Of a stretch of DNA of 64,000 nt, positions 27,474 to 35,402 are shown one piece after another. The position numbers were made by a program, and so were the translations under genes. Every line of letters starts with the position of its first letter. Position 1 is the stretch's first letter. The notes beneath the pieces were generated by a model. It worked only from the letters and a program-made list of their open reading frames with translations. It was not told where the DNA came from and did not search any database. Location of the stretch: the NCBI GenBank assembly GCA_020852965.1, contig JADYZV010000023.1, positions 1 through 64,000 of the forward strand. The letters are read 5' to 3'. Source of the stretch: Pirellulaceae bacterium (lineage in GTDB: Bacteria > Planctomycetota > Planctomycetia > Pirellulales > Pirellulaceae).

Positions 27474-27661
27474 AGTGCTTTGTTCCAATTGAAAATCAGG
27501 ACTGGAGGTAGTGGACGAGGCCCGCGAGTCCGGCACTTTGTTCCAATTAAGAATTAGGATTGGAGGTAGTGGACGGGGCCCGCGAGTCCGGCACGATTAG
27601 CAAGGCCAAAAGGACTCGTAACCTCGTCCACTACGCTAAAATCAAATTGGAACAAAGCGCT
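27474..27661. repeat. 188-bp inverted-repeat element with duplicated 58-bp left arm
   Basis: The ends are inverted copies: agtgctttgttccaatt at 27474-27490 and aattggaacaaagcgct at 27645-27661 (one mismatch in 17). The left arm is present twice as near-identical 58-bp units (27478-27535 and 27536-27593), and the right arm from 27612 mirrors it (ggactcg, then cctcgtccacta), so the whole can fold into a long stem-loop. No transposase frame inside. It has the form of a MITE or a REP-like element. Confidence 0.7.
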
Positions 27662-27718
27662 AGATGCGTTGATAGCGTTCCATCCGAGTGGCTTGTTGAA
27701 TTCACTACTCAACTTGCC

Positions 27719-28138
27719 CTACATGTCGAATGCCCCGGATCGCTCGGGTTGGAACGACATTTTTTCAATACGCTTACGAGTCTCATTTTTTAAGATGTGC
27801 AACGTCAAGCTTTCGCCGACCCGACGTCCGAAGATCTCGGCGCCCAGCGGTGAAAGCACTGACAGTTTCCCTTCGGCAACGCTCGCCTCGTCGGGATATA
27901 CTAGCGTGAAGGTGTCGGCCTCATTGTGAACCAAGTCGAACAGCTTGAACGTCGAGTTCATCGTCACGATGTCGGGCGGCATCTCGCGGGAGTCGACAAC
28001 GGTCGCACGTTCCAGCCGGTTTTCCAGCTCCTTCAGGTGCGCGCGTTCATGCCCGTTCGTTTCGGCGAACTTGCTGTCCAGCAAAATCTGCAGGCGTTGG
28101 AGGTCGATTCGGGTGATAGAGATTTCTGGAGTTGTCAT
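27719..28138 (-). CDS. Rnk/GreA-C-terminal-domain protein, copy 1
   Basis: A 139-aa protein with a short helical N-terminus (ISITRIDLQRLQILLDSKF) and the GreA/GreB C-terminal FKBP-like domain: VTMNSTFKLFDL, DTFTLVYPDEASVAEGKLSV and LSPLGAEIFGRRVGES. This is the architecture of Rnk, which interacts with RNA polymerase and affects NTP pools in E. coli. The start at 28138 was chosen because codons further upstream only translate the palindromic repeats. A similar protein lies upstream on the same strand, separated by repeat array B. Confidence 0.8.
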   Translation of the reverse strand: MTTPEISITRIDLQRLQILLDSKFAETNGHERAHLKELENRLERATVVDSREMPPDIVTMNSTFKLFDLVHNEADTFTLVYPDEASVAEGKLSVLSPLGAEIFGRRVGESLTLHILKNETRKRIEKMSFQPERSGAFDM

Positions 28139-28177
28139 GGAAAACTTCTGATTCAAAGGATTGTGGGTTGATCGTAG

Positions 28178-28289
28178 CACGGTGGTCTCCACCGTGAGGC
28201 AAACGGTGCACGGTGGTCTCCACCGTAAGGCAAACGGTGCACGGTGGTCTCCACCGTAAGGCAAACGGTGCACGGTGGTCTCCACCGTG
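28178..28289. repeat. 31-bp palindromic repeat array, copy B
   Basis: Three complete 31-bp units (28178-28208, 28209-28239, 28240-28270) and a fourth palindrome (28271-28289). Each carries cacggtggtctccaccgt(g/a), an 8-bp stem with a TCT loop, and a linker ending in cggtg. The units are adjacent without unique spacers. The array separates the two Rnk genes. Confidence 0.85.
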
Positions 28290-28334
28290 AATGGCTATGC
28301 GCTATTCTTGGTGGGGACCACCGAGCTACAGCAG

Positions 28335-28748
28335 TCAGGCTGCCACGCTTTCGCGCTCGGGCTGAAACACCAACTCTTCGACCAGCCATCGGCCGACCCC
28401 GCTGGGCACTTTCCAACGCACCGTATCGCCGACGCGATAGCCAAGGATGGCAGTTCCAAGCGGAGCCAGGATTGACAGCTTCCCTTCAGCGATATTTGCC
28501 TCATTGGGATAGACCAGAGTGAATGTCTCGGTTTCCTTGGTCTTCATGTCCCGCAATCGAATGGTCGAGTTCATCGTGATCACATCGCAGGGAACTTCGG
28601 CCGGTTCAACGACGTTCGCCACATCGAGTTCACGTCGGAGATCGCTCAGATACGGCTTGTCGCGGATCGCGTCCACGAAGCTGCTCAGAAACAGATCGTT
28701 CAATCGCTCGTGATCGGCCTTGGTAATGATGATTTTCTTTAGAGCCAT
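28335..28748 (-). CDS. Rnk/GreA-C-terminal-domain protein, copy 2
   Basis: A 137-aa Rnk-type protein: MALKKIIITKADHERLNDLF forms the N-terminal helix pair, and the C-terminal domain has CDVITMNSTIRLRD, ETFTLVYPNEANIAEGKLSI and LAPLGTAILGYRVGD. GGAAG lies about 9 nt upstream of the ATG at 28748. It shares most of the domain with copy 1, so the pair arose by duplication or tandem acquisition. Probably binds near the RNA polymerase secondary channel, like other Rnk/Gre proteins; regulation of transcription under energy stress is inference. Confidence 0.85.
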   Translation of the reverse strand: MALKKIIITKADHERLNDLFLSSFVDAIRDKPYLSDLRRELDVANVVEPAEVPCDVITMNSTIRLRDMKTKETETFTLVYPNEANIAEGKLSILAPLGTAILGYRVGDTVRWKVPSGVGRWLVEELVFQPERESVAA

Positions 28749-28875
28749 GATGCTGACTTCCATAGGATAAGGTTGAGAAACCAACTAGCAATGCAACCGT
28801 TGCGCCAAATCGAGGCGCAGCTTTCCCGCGCGCGGTGTGTTCACTTAGAGTCGAAAGGCCTCGTCTCGGGGGAGG

Positions 28876-29223
28876 CTAAGCGAACGTCAGTTCACGACGA
28901 CGTTCGTTCCTGCTCGTCGACGACTTGGCGGCCGGTACACGCTCGACTTGATGCGAGAGGCAGAGTTCGAGAGAGTGGTTGTTGACCTCCAGCGACAGTC
29001 GCGTCATTGCAAATGGCGAGCGATCACGATGGAACGCCTGCACACAGTGGATTGCAAGCTGCACGGCGTAGTAACTCCGAGTATGGCCACAAACAACAAC
29101 ACAGTCCCCATCAGCTTCAATTGCAACATTGTGAACCATGCCACGCGTGTCTTTGGCAAACATCTCAGCAAACGCGTTAAGCCATTCGCTTTCGAGATAC
29201 CAGTTTTCCAGTTCGCTTCGCAT
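28876..29223 (-). CDS. small BON-like protein
   Basis: A 115-aa protein with a stretch that resembles half a BON domain: DCVVVCGHTRSYYAVQLAIH and VQAFHRDRSPFAMTRLSLEVN. The SYYxxQLA core parallels SFYLKQxAQ of the two BON proteins elsewhere in the window. The C-terminal 25 residues are basic. The ATG at 29223 has AGGGA about 9 nt upstream. It follows the 53-aa membrane protein gene after 53 nt on the same strand, so the two may be co-transcribed. Envelope or stress role only by analogy. Confidence 0.5.
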   Translation of the reverse strand: MRSELENWYLESEWLNAFAEMFAKDTRGMVHNVAIEADGDCVVVCGHTRSYYAVQLAIHCVQAFHRDRSPFAMTRLSLEVNNHSLELCLSHQVERVPAAKSSTSRNERRRELTFA

Positions 29224-29276
29224 CGTAGCCGTCCCTGTGGATATGTTGCAAAAGATCTGCGATTGGCACGTCAACG

Positions 29277-29438
29277 CTATGCCATCGACCGCAGAAGAAT
29301 CGCAATTACAAACAATAGAATCAAAATAAACTGAACAAGCAGCATCTCACGATGCGAGTCATCGACCCAGGGTTCAGCTACAGGGCGACTGCCTTTGAGT
29401 GCGTTACCAATTTGGTATTCTGGATTCTTCATCAACAT
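29277..29438 (-). CDS. 53-aa single-pass membrane protein
   Basis: A short gene with an excellent AAGGAGGT 6 nt before its ATG. The first ~30 residues are polar (NPEYQIGNALKGSRPVAEPW), then one helix (LLVQFILILLFVIAILL) and a short end RSMA, so it should sit in the membrane with a small soluble N-terminus. I do not recognise the family. It precedes the BON-like gene. The strength of its ribosome-binding site, unusual in this genome segment, argues that it is translated well. Confidence 0.65.
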   Translation of the reverse strand: MLMKNPEYQIGNALKGSRPVAEPWVDDSHREMLLVQFILILLFVIAILLRSMA

Positions 29439-29759
29439 GGCTGGACCTCCTTACAAGTAGGGCACAAAGAATCTGGCTTTGTTGAAGGAGGAGGTAATGC
29501 AACGGCTGTGCCAGTAGGTTGTGGAGGCACGAATTGCAGGCAAAACACTGCAAAAGGTGGGTCTGTGGTGAGCGGTGGCGTCAAATCACGTTGCCATCGA
29601 CAACCTGAGTTGACGCGACTTGGTAAAGGGAGTCTCGAGTTTTTGTGGGTGCGATAGCTGCGATCAAAATCTAAGAACGTAATCCGCACGGACCAGTGTT
29701 TGCACTAGAATGACCCGTATGCTTCTTCCCGTAACCACCTCATCAACGGAGTGCTTCCT
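29439..29759. other. 321-bp divergent intergenic region
   Basis: Upstream of both the 53-aa gene (minus) and the DHOD-like gene (plus). A minus-strand frame (29432-29689) ends in a Cys-containing tail (DSLCPTCKEVQPC) that overlaps the 53-aa start, but the rest is Pro/Arg-rich and the ribosome-binding site of the 53-aa gene lies inside it; I do not call it. Confidence 0.35.
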
Positions 29760-30809
29760 ATGACCCTCGACTTGTCCACAGACTTTGGCGGCTTAAAACT
29801 TCGCTCGCCGATCATTGTCGGTTCGTGCCCGTTGACCGCCAACACGGAGAATCGCATCGCCATGCAGAGTGCCGGCGCTGGGGCACTCGTGCTGCCGTCC
29901 CTGTTTGAAGAACACGTGATTGCATGGCGGATTCGCAACGGTGGCTCGGTAACTGAGCGAGAGCGGCATTTACTCGATATCATGACCGACATGACGCGAG
30001 ACGCATTGATTCCGGACGTTGAAAGCTACCTTTCGATGCTGAACCGAGCGAGCGTGCAGTCCAACATCCCGATCATCGCCAGTCTGCACGGTGGCACCGA
30101 TGGCAACTGGTTGGAATTCGCTGGAGAGCTGCAGGACACTGGTGCCAATGCAATCGAATTGAACGTGCATCATCGTCCCGACAATGACTACGACGATCCC
30201 CGAGAGCTGGAAGATCAGGTGGTCGAGCTAGTGAAAACGATTCGGACATCCATCTCGGCCCCACTGTTCCTGAAACTGCACCGCGAGTACACCGCCGTCA
30301 GCCATTTGGCGCGACGATTGGTCTCAGGTGTGCAAGGTCTGATTCTGTATGCACGCGATCCGGAGATCGATATCACCTTGGACAGTTTCAAGTTGCAAAG
30401 CACGTGGGGCCTTTCGGAACCCGGGCAGATTTCGCCGACGCTGCGAGCGCTGCTAAGTGTTTACAGTCATTGTCCGGCGATGCCGCTCGCGGGAAACGGT
30501 GGTATCGGACGTCCCAAAGACGTCATCAAAACACTACTTGCAGGTGCCGATGCGGCGGTGGTCGTTTCGGCCATCTATCGCGAAGGCCCCGACGTTATTC
30601 GCACCATGCTCGATGGGTTGAGACAGTTCATGGAGAGTCATCGAATCCGCTCGCTGAAAGAACTGCAGTCGAAACGCCCGATGGAGTTTAGCAGCGATGA
30701 AGATCGACTGAATACTATCGAAGGCTTGTCGCTGAGACCTGTCCCCAACGGCATTGCCGAGGGTGAGCATGTAATCCGCGGAGACAAGTGGGGGCATCCT
30801 GTCGGGTAG
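29760..30809 (+). CDS. dihydroorotate-dehydrogenase-like flavoprotein
   Basis: A 349-aa TIM-barrel FMN protein of the DHOD-like group. Signs are FGGLKLRSPIIVGSCPLTAN at the start, the substrate-side strand NAIELNVHHRP, APLFLKLHREY, and the FMN-phosphate region LAGNGGIGRPKDVIKTLLAG-ADAAVVVSAIYR. It differs from PyrD in the active-site loop, and such proteins are commonly found near anaerobic redox genes; a role in pyrimidine synthesis is not assured. CGGAG lies 9 nt before the ATG at 29760, better than the GTG three codons upstream. Confidence 0.8.
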   Translation: MTLDLSTDFGGLKLRSPIIVGSCPLTANTENRIAMQSAGAGALVLPSLFEEHVIAWRIRNGGSVTERERHLLDIMTDMTRDALIPDVESYLSMLNRASVQSNIPIIASLHGGTDGNWLEFAGELQDTGANAIELNVHHRPDNDYDDPRELEDQVVELVKTIRTSISAPLFLKLHREYTAVSHLARRLVSGVQGLILYARDPEIDITLDSFKLQSTWGLSEPGQISPTLRALLSVYSHCPAMPLAGNGGIGRPKDVIKTLLAGADAAVVVSAIYREGPDVIRTMLDGLRQFMESHRIRSLKELQSKRPMEFSSDEDRLNTIEGLSLRPVPNGIAEGEHVIRGDKWGHPVG

Positions 30810-31066
30810 CCCAAGCGGTTGCTTTGGTCATTCTTGGCTAGCTGGCGAGGCACTTTCGGATCGTTGACATGGTGGGCGAATGCCCGTATGATTTCAGCAA
30901 CTTTTCGGCCGTGTCGGGGCGCTTATTGCCTCGAACTGCCTTGCCTTCGTGATCGATATCCCATCTTGGCTGAAACGTTTGGTTTGAGTGTTCAACTTCT
31001 CCTTGCCGTGCTAGGATAGTTGCTTCAGTCATTCGCCAGTGCCAGTCCGTCACGACAGGCGTTTCA

Positions 31067-32428
31067 ATGCATGCGGCGACAGCCAATTTGCGTTTACAAG
31101 AGTTCATTGTGATCTTACCCGAACTGCTATCGCGTACCCGTGTCATTTCGATCGTCGGCGACATTTTGAAGGTCCAGGCCGACGACGTCGCGCTGGGCGA
31201 ATTGGCTTGGGTCGAAAACGGTGACCAGCTTCCGTCACTGGCGCAGGTCACTGAGATTCGACGCGATGTTATCTCGCTGCAAGTCTTTGCCGGTGGCAAA
31301 GGGCTGCGATCGGATGCCAGCGTGCGCTTTCTCGGCCATGCAGCCCAGGTGCCGTTTTCCGATGACATCTTGGGGCGTGTTTTCAATGGCGTTGGGCAGC
31401 CCATGGACGGTGGCCCCGAATTGTCGGGCCATCGACGCGTCGACGTGGGCGGACCGTCGGTCAACCCGGTTACGCGAGTCGTACCGTCAAAGATGATCCA
31501 GACGCAAGTCCCGATGATTGACGTTTTCAACTGCCTGGTTGAAAGCCAAAAGATTCCGATCTTCTCGATCGCTGGCGAACCTTACAACGAACTGCTGGGG
31601 CGGATTGCGATTCAGGCCGATGCCGACGTAGTGGTCTTCTGCGGCCTGGGTTTGATTTTTGACGAGTTCCACTTTTTTCGTGACAAGTTTGAAAACGAGG
31701 GGGTCTTTCCTCGGACGGTGATGTTTGCGAACCGAGCGTCCGATCCGATCGTCGAACGCTTGCTCGCTCCCGATCTGGCGTTGAAGGTGGCTGAGCGCTT
31801 CGCGGTGGAACAGGACAAACGCGTGTTGGTGTTGATGACCGATATGACCGCCTTCGCCGACGCCTTGAAGGAAATCGGGGTGGCGATGGAACGCATTCCG
31901 TCCAACCGTGGATACACGGGCGACCTGTATAGCCAACTCGCCGCCCGATACGAACGGGCTTGTGATTATCGCGGTGCTGGCTCGGTGACGTTGTTAGCCG
32001 TGACAACCATGCCCGGAAACGACGTGACGCATCCGGTTCCCGACAACACCGGATATATCACCGAGGGCCAATTTTATTTGCACGACGGTATGATCGACCC
32101 ATTCGGTTCGTTGTCGCGATTGAAACAGCAAGTCATCGGCAAGGTCACGCGCGAAGACCACTCGGCGGTAATGAACACGATGATTCGGTTGTACTCGGGT
32201 GCCCGGCAGGCAGAGCAGAAGCAACTGATGGCGTTCGAGCTATCAGCGACGGATCACAAACTATTGAAATTCGGCGAGCTGTTTGCCGACCGCTTTATGC
32301 GAATCGACGTGGCTCTACCGCTCAACGAGGCCCTCGACCTGGGATGGAAAACGATGGCTGAGTGTTTTGAACCGCAAGAACTGCTGGTCAAGGAAGACAT
32401 CTTGGAAAAGTACTATCCTACGTCATGA
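31067..32428 (+). CDS. atpB: V-type ATPase subunit B
   Basis: A 453-aa non-catalytic nucleotide-binding subunit of the V1 head. Features: FLGHAAQVPFSDDILGRVFNG, GQPMDGGPEL, QTQVPMIDVFNCLVESQKIP, IFSIAGEPYNELLGRIAIQA (no catalytic P-loop, as expected), ERIPSNRGYTGDLYSQLA-R and the ITEGQFYLHD segment. The N-terminus is slightly extended relative to typical B subunits, and no strong ribosome-binding site marks the start. First gene of the V-ATPase operon; its stop overlaps the next start as ATGA. B normally follows A, but here A is the last gene. Confidence 0.9.
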   Translation: MHAATANLRLQEFIVILPELLSRTRVISIVGDILKVQADDVALGELAWVENGDQLPSLAQVTEIRRDVISLQVFAGGKGLRSDASVRFLGHAAQVPFSDDILGRVFNGVGQPMDGGPELSGHRRVDVGGPSVNPVTRVVPSKMIQTQVPMIDVFNCLVESQKIPIFSIAGEPYNELLGRIAIQADADVVVFCGLGLIFDEFHFFRDKFENEGVFPRTVMFANRASDPIVERLLAPDLALKVAERFAVEQDKRVLVLMTDMTAFADALKEIGVAMERIPSNRGYTGDLYSQLAARYERACDYRGAGSVTLLAVTTMPGNDVTHPVPDNTGYITEGQFYLHDGMIDPFGSLSRLKQQVIGKVTREDHSAVMNTMIRLYSGARQAEQKQLMAFELSATDHKLLKFGELFADRFMRIDVALPLNEALDLGWKTMAECFEPQELLVKEDILEKYYPTS

Positions 32429-33015
32429 CACTCGCTTTAAACAAAACAACGCTCAAGCGACAACGCGACCAAGCCAAGCTGTATCGCCGGTTCTTACCGT
32501 CATTGGAGTTGAAACGTCAACAGTTGCAGGTCGCTTGGCGAAAGTCCCAAGCCGAGTTGGCGGCATTGGAATCCGATGTCAAACGGGTCAAAGCCGACTT
32601 GATAATGTTGTACCCACTGGTGGGCGGTTCGACGATCGACATTGCCGAAATGGAGCATTGGGTTCGGATCGTCGACTTTCAACTGAACACAGAAAATGTT
32701 GTCGGCACGTCGGTTCCGGTGTTAGGCGAGCTTCGGCTGGAAGTTCAAGAGTACTCGCGGTTGACCATGCCCTTTTGGGTCGACTCATTGGTTGTGGCCT
32801 TGCAGCAGTTGGTGCGTCTGCGGGTGCAGGTTCAAATTGCTCAACAAAGGACGGACGTTCTGGCCGCTGCGTTGCGTCGCGTGACTCAACGCGTCAATTT
32901 GTTTGACAAAGTGCTGATTCCGAAAGCGGAAGAGAACATTCGTCGCATCGTGATTTTTTTGTCCGACCAAGAACGCGCGGCGGTCGTGCGTTCCAAAATT
33001 GCCAAGTCCCGCTGA
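32425..33015 (+). CDS. atpD: V-type ATPase subunit D
   Basis: A 196-aa central-stalk rotor subunit, mostly two long antiparallel helices. The start LALNKTTLKRQRDQAKLYRR and the end RRVTQRVNLFDKVLIPKAEENIRRI are the conserved helical ends of the D family. It overlaps the subunit B stop by four bases, which implies coupled translation in the right ratio. Confidence 0.9.
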   Translation: MTLALNKTTLKRQRDQAKLYRRFLPSLELKRQQLQVAWRKSQAELAALESDVKRVKADLIMLYPLVGGSTIDIAEMEHWVRIVDFQLNTENVVGTSVPVLGELRLEVQEYSRLTMPFWVDSLVVALQQLVRLRVQVQIAQQRTDVLAAALRRVTQRVNLFDKVLIPKAEENIRRIVIFLSDQERAAVVRSKIAKSR

Positions 33016-33041
33016 GAAGAATCAAGTTAGGATCCTAGAAG

Positions 33042-34934
33042 TTGGCCATCGTCCCTCTGCATCGCATGACATTGATCGGTGAATTGAAGCACCGCGATCG
33101 TGTCATCCTGGAGTTGCAACGCCTGGGATGTGTGCATGTGCTCGACTTAAGTGATGCGGATCGCGAACCGGATGGACTCGGTGATTTGGCGATCGACTTG
33201 AAGGCAGCGATCAGCTACTTGGAACGCAGCCCGGAGAAGCGGCCAGCACCATCGAATGTGCCGTCGTGGCAGGAAAGCTCGCAGCAACGCGAGCAGGTCC
33301 AACGCATTGCGGCGGAAGTTTTGCAGATCGAGACCCAATCGCGACTGCTGGGCGCAGAACAAGAAGCTGTTCGAGACGCGATCGAACAAACGCGGCCTTG
33401 GGGGAGTTTTAGGGAGCCCGCTGCCGATGAACTTGGCGACCAGCGGTTGTTCTTTTACCGTTTGACGCATCGCCAAACTCACGCAGCGAAGAAGTTGATT
33501 CAGCATTTGACTGCCGAGCGAATTTGCGTCGATCGTCAACACGAATACTGGCTGATCATCGCCCCCGACCCGCCAGCGGACATGCCTTGTGAACCCGAAA
33601 CGCTCGACCCGCGTTCGCTCGACGAACTTTACACACGCTTGGATGAAATTGACGCCCTGCGGGAGCAACTGCAAGTGCGGCGGCTCGCGTTGACCCGCTG
33701 GCTCGACCAATTGCGTTTCCACTTGTCCGCCGTGCAGGACGAAACGTCGCGGATGATTGCGTCGCAGAGCTCCTTGGTCGATGGGCCGGTATTTGTCTTG
33801 GATGGCTGGGTGCCGCAGCGAAAGTCTGAGCAATTGAAGGCGTTCGCCAACGAGAACACACTGGCGCTTCGGCTTCGCAAACCGGTATCGGATGACCAAC
33901 CGCCGACGCTGCTCAGCAACCCACGCCCGATCGCGGGTGCCGAAGGGGCGGTCACGTTCTTCATGACACCCGGCTATCGTGCATGGGATCCGACGTGGGT
34001 GATGTATTTCTCCTTCGCTGCATTCTTCGCCATGATCTTGGCCGACGCCGGCTACGGAGTCGTGCTGGCCTTGATTTTGGCCCTAGCCGCCAAGCCGCTC
34101 GGTCGCACCGAATCAGGGCGTCGCTTTCGCTACTTGGCCGTGTTCATGGTTGCGATCACGATCGTGTACGGTTTGTTGATCGGCAGCTTCTTTGGCATCG
34201 CACCACCGCCCGGCAGTTGGTTGGATCGATTGGTCATCAAGAGCGATGGTCGTTCGATTATGGATGACCGAGAGGGGATGATGTTGGTGGCGGCCACGAT
34301 CGGCGTCTTCCATTTGGTGCTTGCCAATGCAATTGTCGCTTGGCGATGGCTCGGTAGTGGACACGCGTTATCGTCAGTCGGTTGGATGCTGGCACTGATT
34401 GGTGGTTGGCTACTGGCCCTGGCGATGCTACCGAAGCCTGACGTGAAGGCGACTTTGGCTGATTGGTTCGGTGGCAACTCAGAATATTGGAAAGCCGCTA
34501 TGACGAACTCGGGTTGGTGGGCGCTTGGCGGTGGATTGGGGTTGGTGTTCTTATTCTCCAGCACCCGCTCCGTCTTTTCCATTCGCCCACGCGATTGGTT
34601 GATGCGATGCGTCGACGGCGCCATGGGCTTAACCGGAGTCACGAAAGCATTCGGCGACACGCTTAGTTACTTGCGATTGTTTGCGTTGGGACTTGCGAGT
34701 GCCCAGCTCGCGATCGTCTTTAATCAGTTGGCATCCGACGTTTCGCAAGTCCAGGGGATTGGCTTGCTGCTCGGGCTGTTGATTTTTTTGCTCGGGCACA
34801 CTTTGAACCTTTTGTTGGCCGTCGTCGGCGGCGTCGTCCACGGGTTGCGTTTGAATTGCATTGAGTTCTTTAGTTGGTCGCTCACCGATGAGGGACAACC
34901 GTTTGAAACCTTCGAGATAAAAGCAGAGAAATGA
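33042..34934 (+). CDS. atpI: V-type ATPase subunit I (a)
   Basis: A 630-aa stator subunit. The N-terminal ~320 residues are cytoplasmic with coiled parts; the C-terminal ~300 carry about seven or eight helices beginning MYFSFAAFFAMILADAGYG, and include SYLRLFALGLASAQLAIVF, the helix with the conserved arginine facing the rotor ring. The start is a TTG at 33042 with AGGA about 9 nt before; ATG at 33066 is the alternative. Overlaps the K gene start. Confidence 0.9.
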   Translation: MAIVPLHRMTLIGELKHRDRVILELQRLGCVHVLDLSDADREPDGLGDLAIDLKAAISYLERSPEKRPAPSNVPSWQESSQQREQVQRIAAEVLQIETQSRLLGAEQEAVRDAIEQTRPWGSFREPAADELGDQRLFFYRLTHRQTHAAKKLIQHLTAERICVDRQHEYWLIIAPDPPADMPCEPETLDPRSLDELYTRLDEIDALREQLQVRRLALTRWLDQLRFHLSAVQDETSRMIASQSSLVDGPVFVLDGWVPQRKSEQLKAFANENTLALRLRKPVSDDQPPTLLSNPRPIAGAEGAVTFFMTPGYRAWDPTWVMYFSFAAFFAMILADAGYGVVLALILALAAKPLGRTESGRRFRYLAVFMVAITIVYGLLIGSFFGIAPPPGSWLDRLVIKSDGRSIMDDREGMMLVAATIGVFHLVLANAIVAWRWLGSGHALSSVGWMLALIGGWLLALAMLPKPDVKATLADWFGGNSEYWKAAMTNSGWWALGGGLGLVFLFSSTRSVFSIRPRDWLMRCVDGAMGLTGVTKAFGDTLSYLRLFALGLASAQLAIVFNQLASDVSQVQGIGLLLGLLIFLLGHTLNLLLAVVGGVVHGLRLNCIEFFSWSLTDEGQPFETFEIKAEK

Positions 34935-35398
34935 TGGAGTCACCTTTTTGGGACATGATGGGTATGGCTGGTATCTACGCACCGCTGGCACTTGGTGCGA
35001 TCGGCAGTATTATGGGGTGCAGTGCGGGCGGCCAAGCGGCGTGCGGTGCCATGCTGGATGTAGAAAGTGGCTATGGTCGATTGGTCGGTTTGTCGGCCCT
35101 GCCGTCATCGCAGACGATTTACGGCATCGTGGTGATGCTGTCACTCAATCGCACCATTGACATCGGAAACGCACCTGGCTTGTTTGCGATTGGAACGATG
35201 TGTGGCGTCGCGTTGTGGTTCAGCGGTTGGTATCAAGGCAAGTGCTGCGCGTCCGCGATTCACGCGACGAAGAGCAAACCGGAAGTGTTCGGTTTGGCAG
35301 CGGCTCCGGCGGCGATCGTAGAAGGATTTGCCGTGTTTGCCTTCATCTTTGCATTGATTTTAGCTGGCAGTTTGCCTGTCGCCACGGGAGGTGTTTGA
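34931..35398 (+). CDS. atpK: V-type ATPase rotor-ring subunit K, sodium-type
   Basis: A 155-aa four-helix double-hairpin proteolipid (fused duplicate). The ion-binding carboxylate is Glu131 in helix 4 (AAIVEGFAVFAF). The other ligands that hold sodium in Enterococcus hirae NtpK (Leu61, Thr64, Gln65, Gln110, Glu139, with Tyr68 as cap) are matched by Leu57, Ser60, Gln61 (LPSSQTIYG), Gln102 (YQGK), Glu131 and Tyr64. Only Thr to Ser changes. This strongly suggests sodium rather than proton as the coupling ion. The helix-1 half has no carboxylate. ATGA overlap with subunit I. Confidence 0.9.
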   Translation: MMESPFWDMMGMAGIYAPLALGAIGSIMGCSAGGQAACGAMLDVESGYGRLVGLSALPSSQTIYGIVVMLSLNRTIDIGNAPGLFAIGTMCGVALWFSGWYQGKCCASAIHATKSKPEVFGLAAAPAAIVEGFAVFAFIFALILAGSLPVATGGV

Positions 35399-35402
35399 TT
35401 CC

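Noticed and set aside
27186-28289. Regular 31-bp repeats that could suggest a CRISPR array
   Set aside because: The units are directly adjacent with no unique spacers, are internally palindromic along their first 19 bases, occur as two small arrays, and no cas gene is present.
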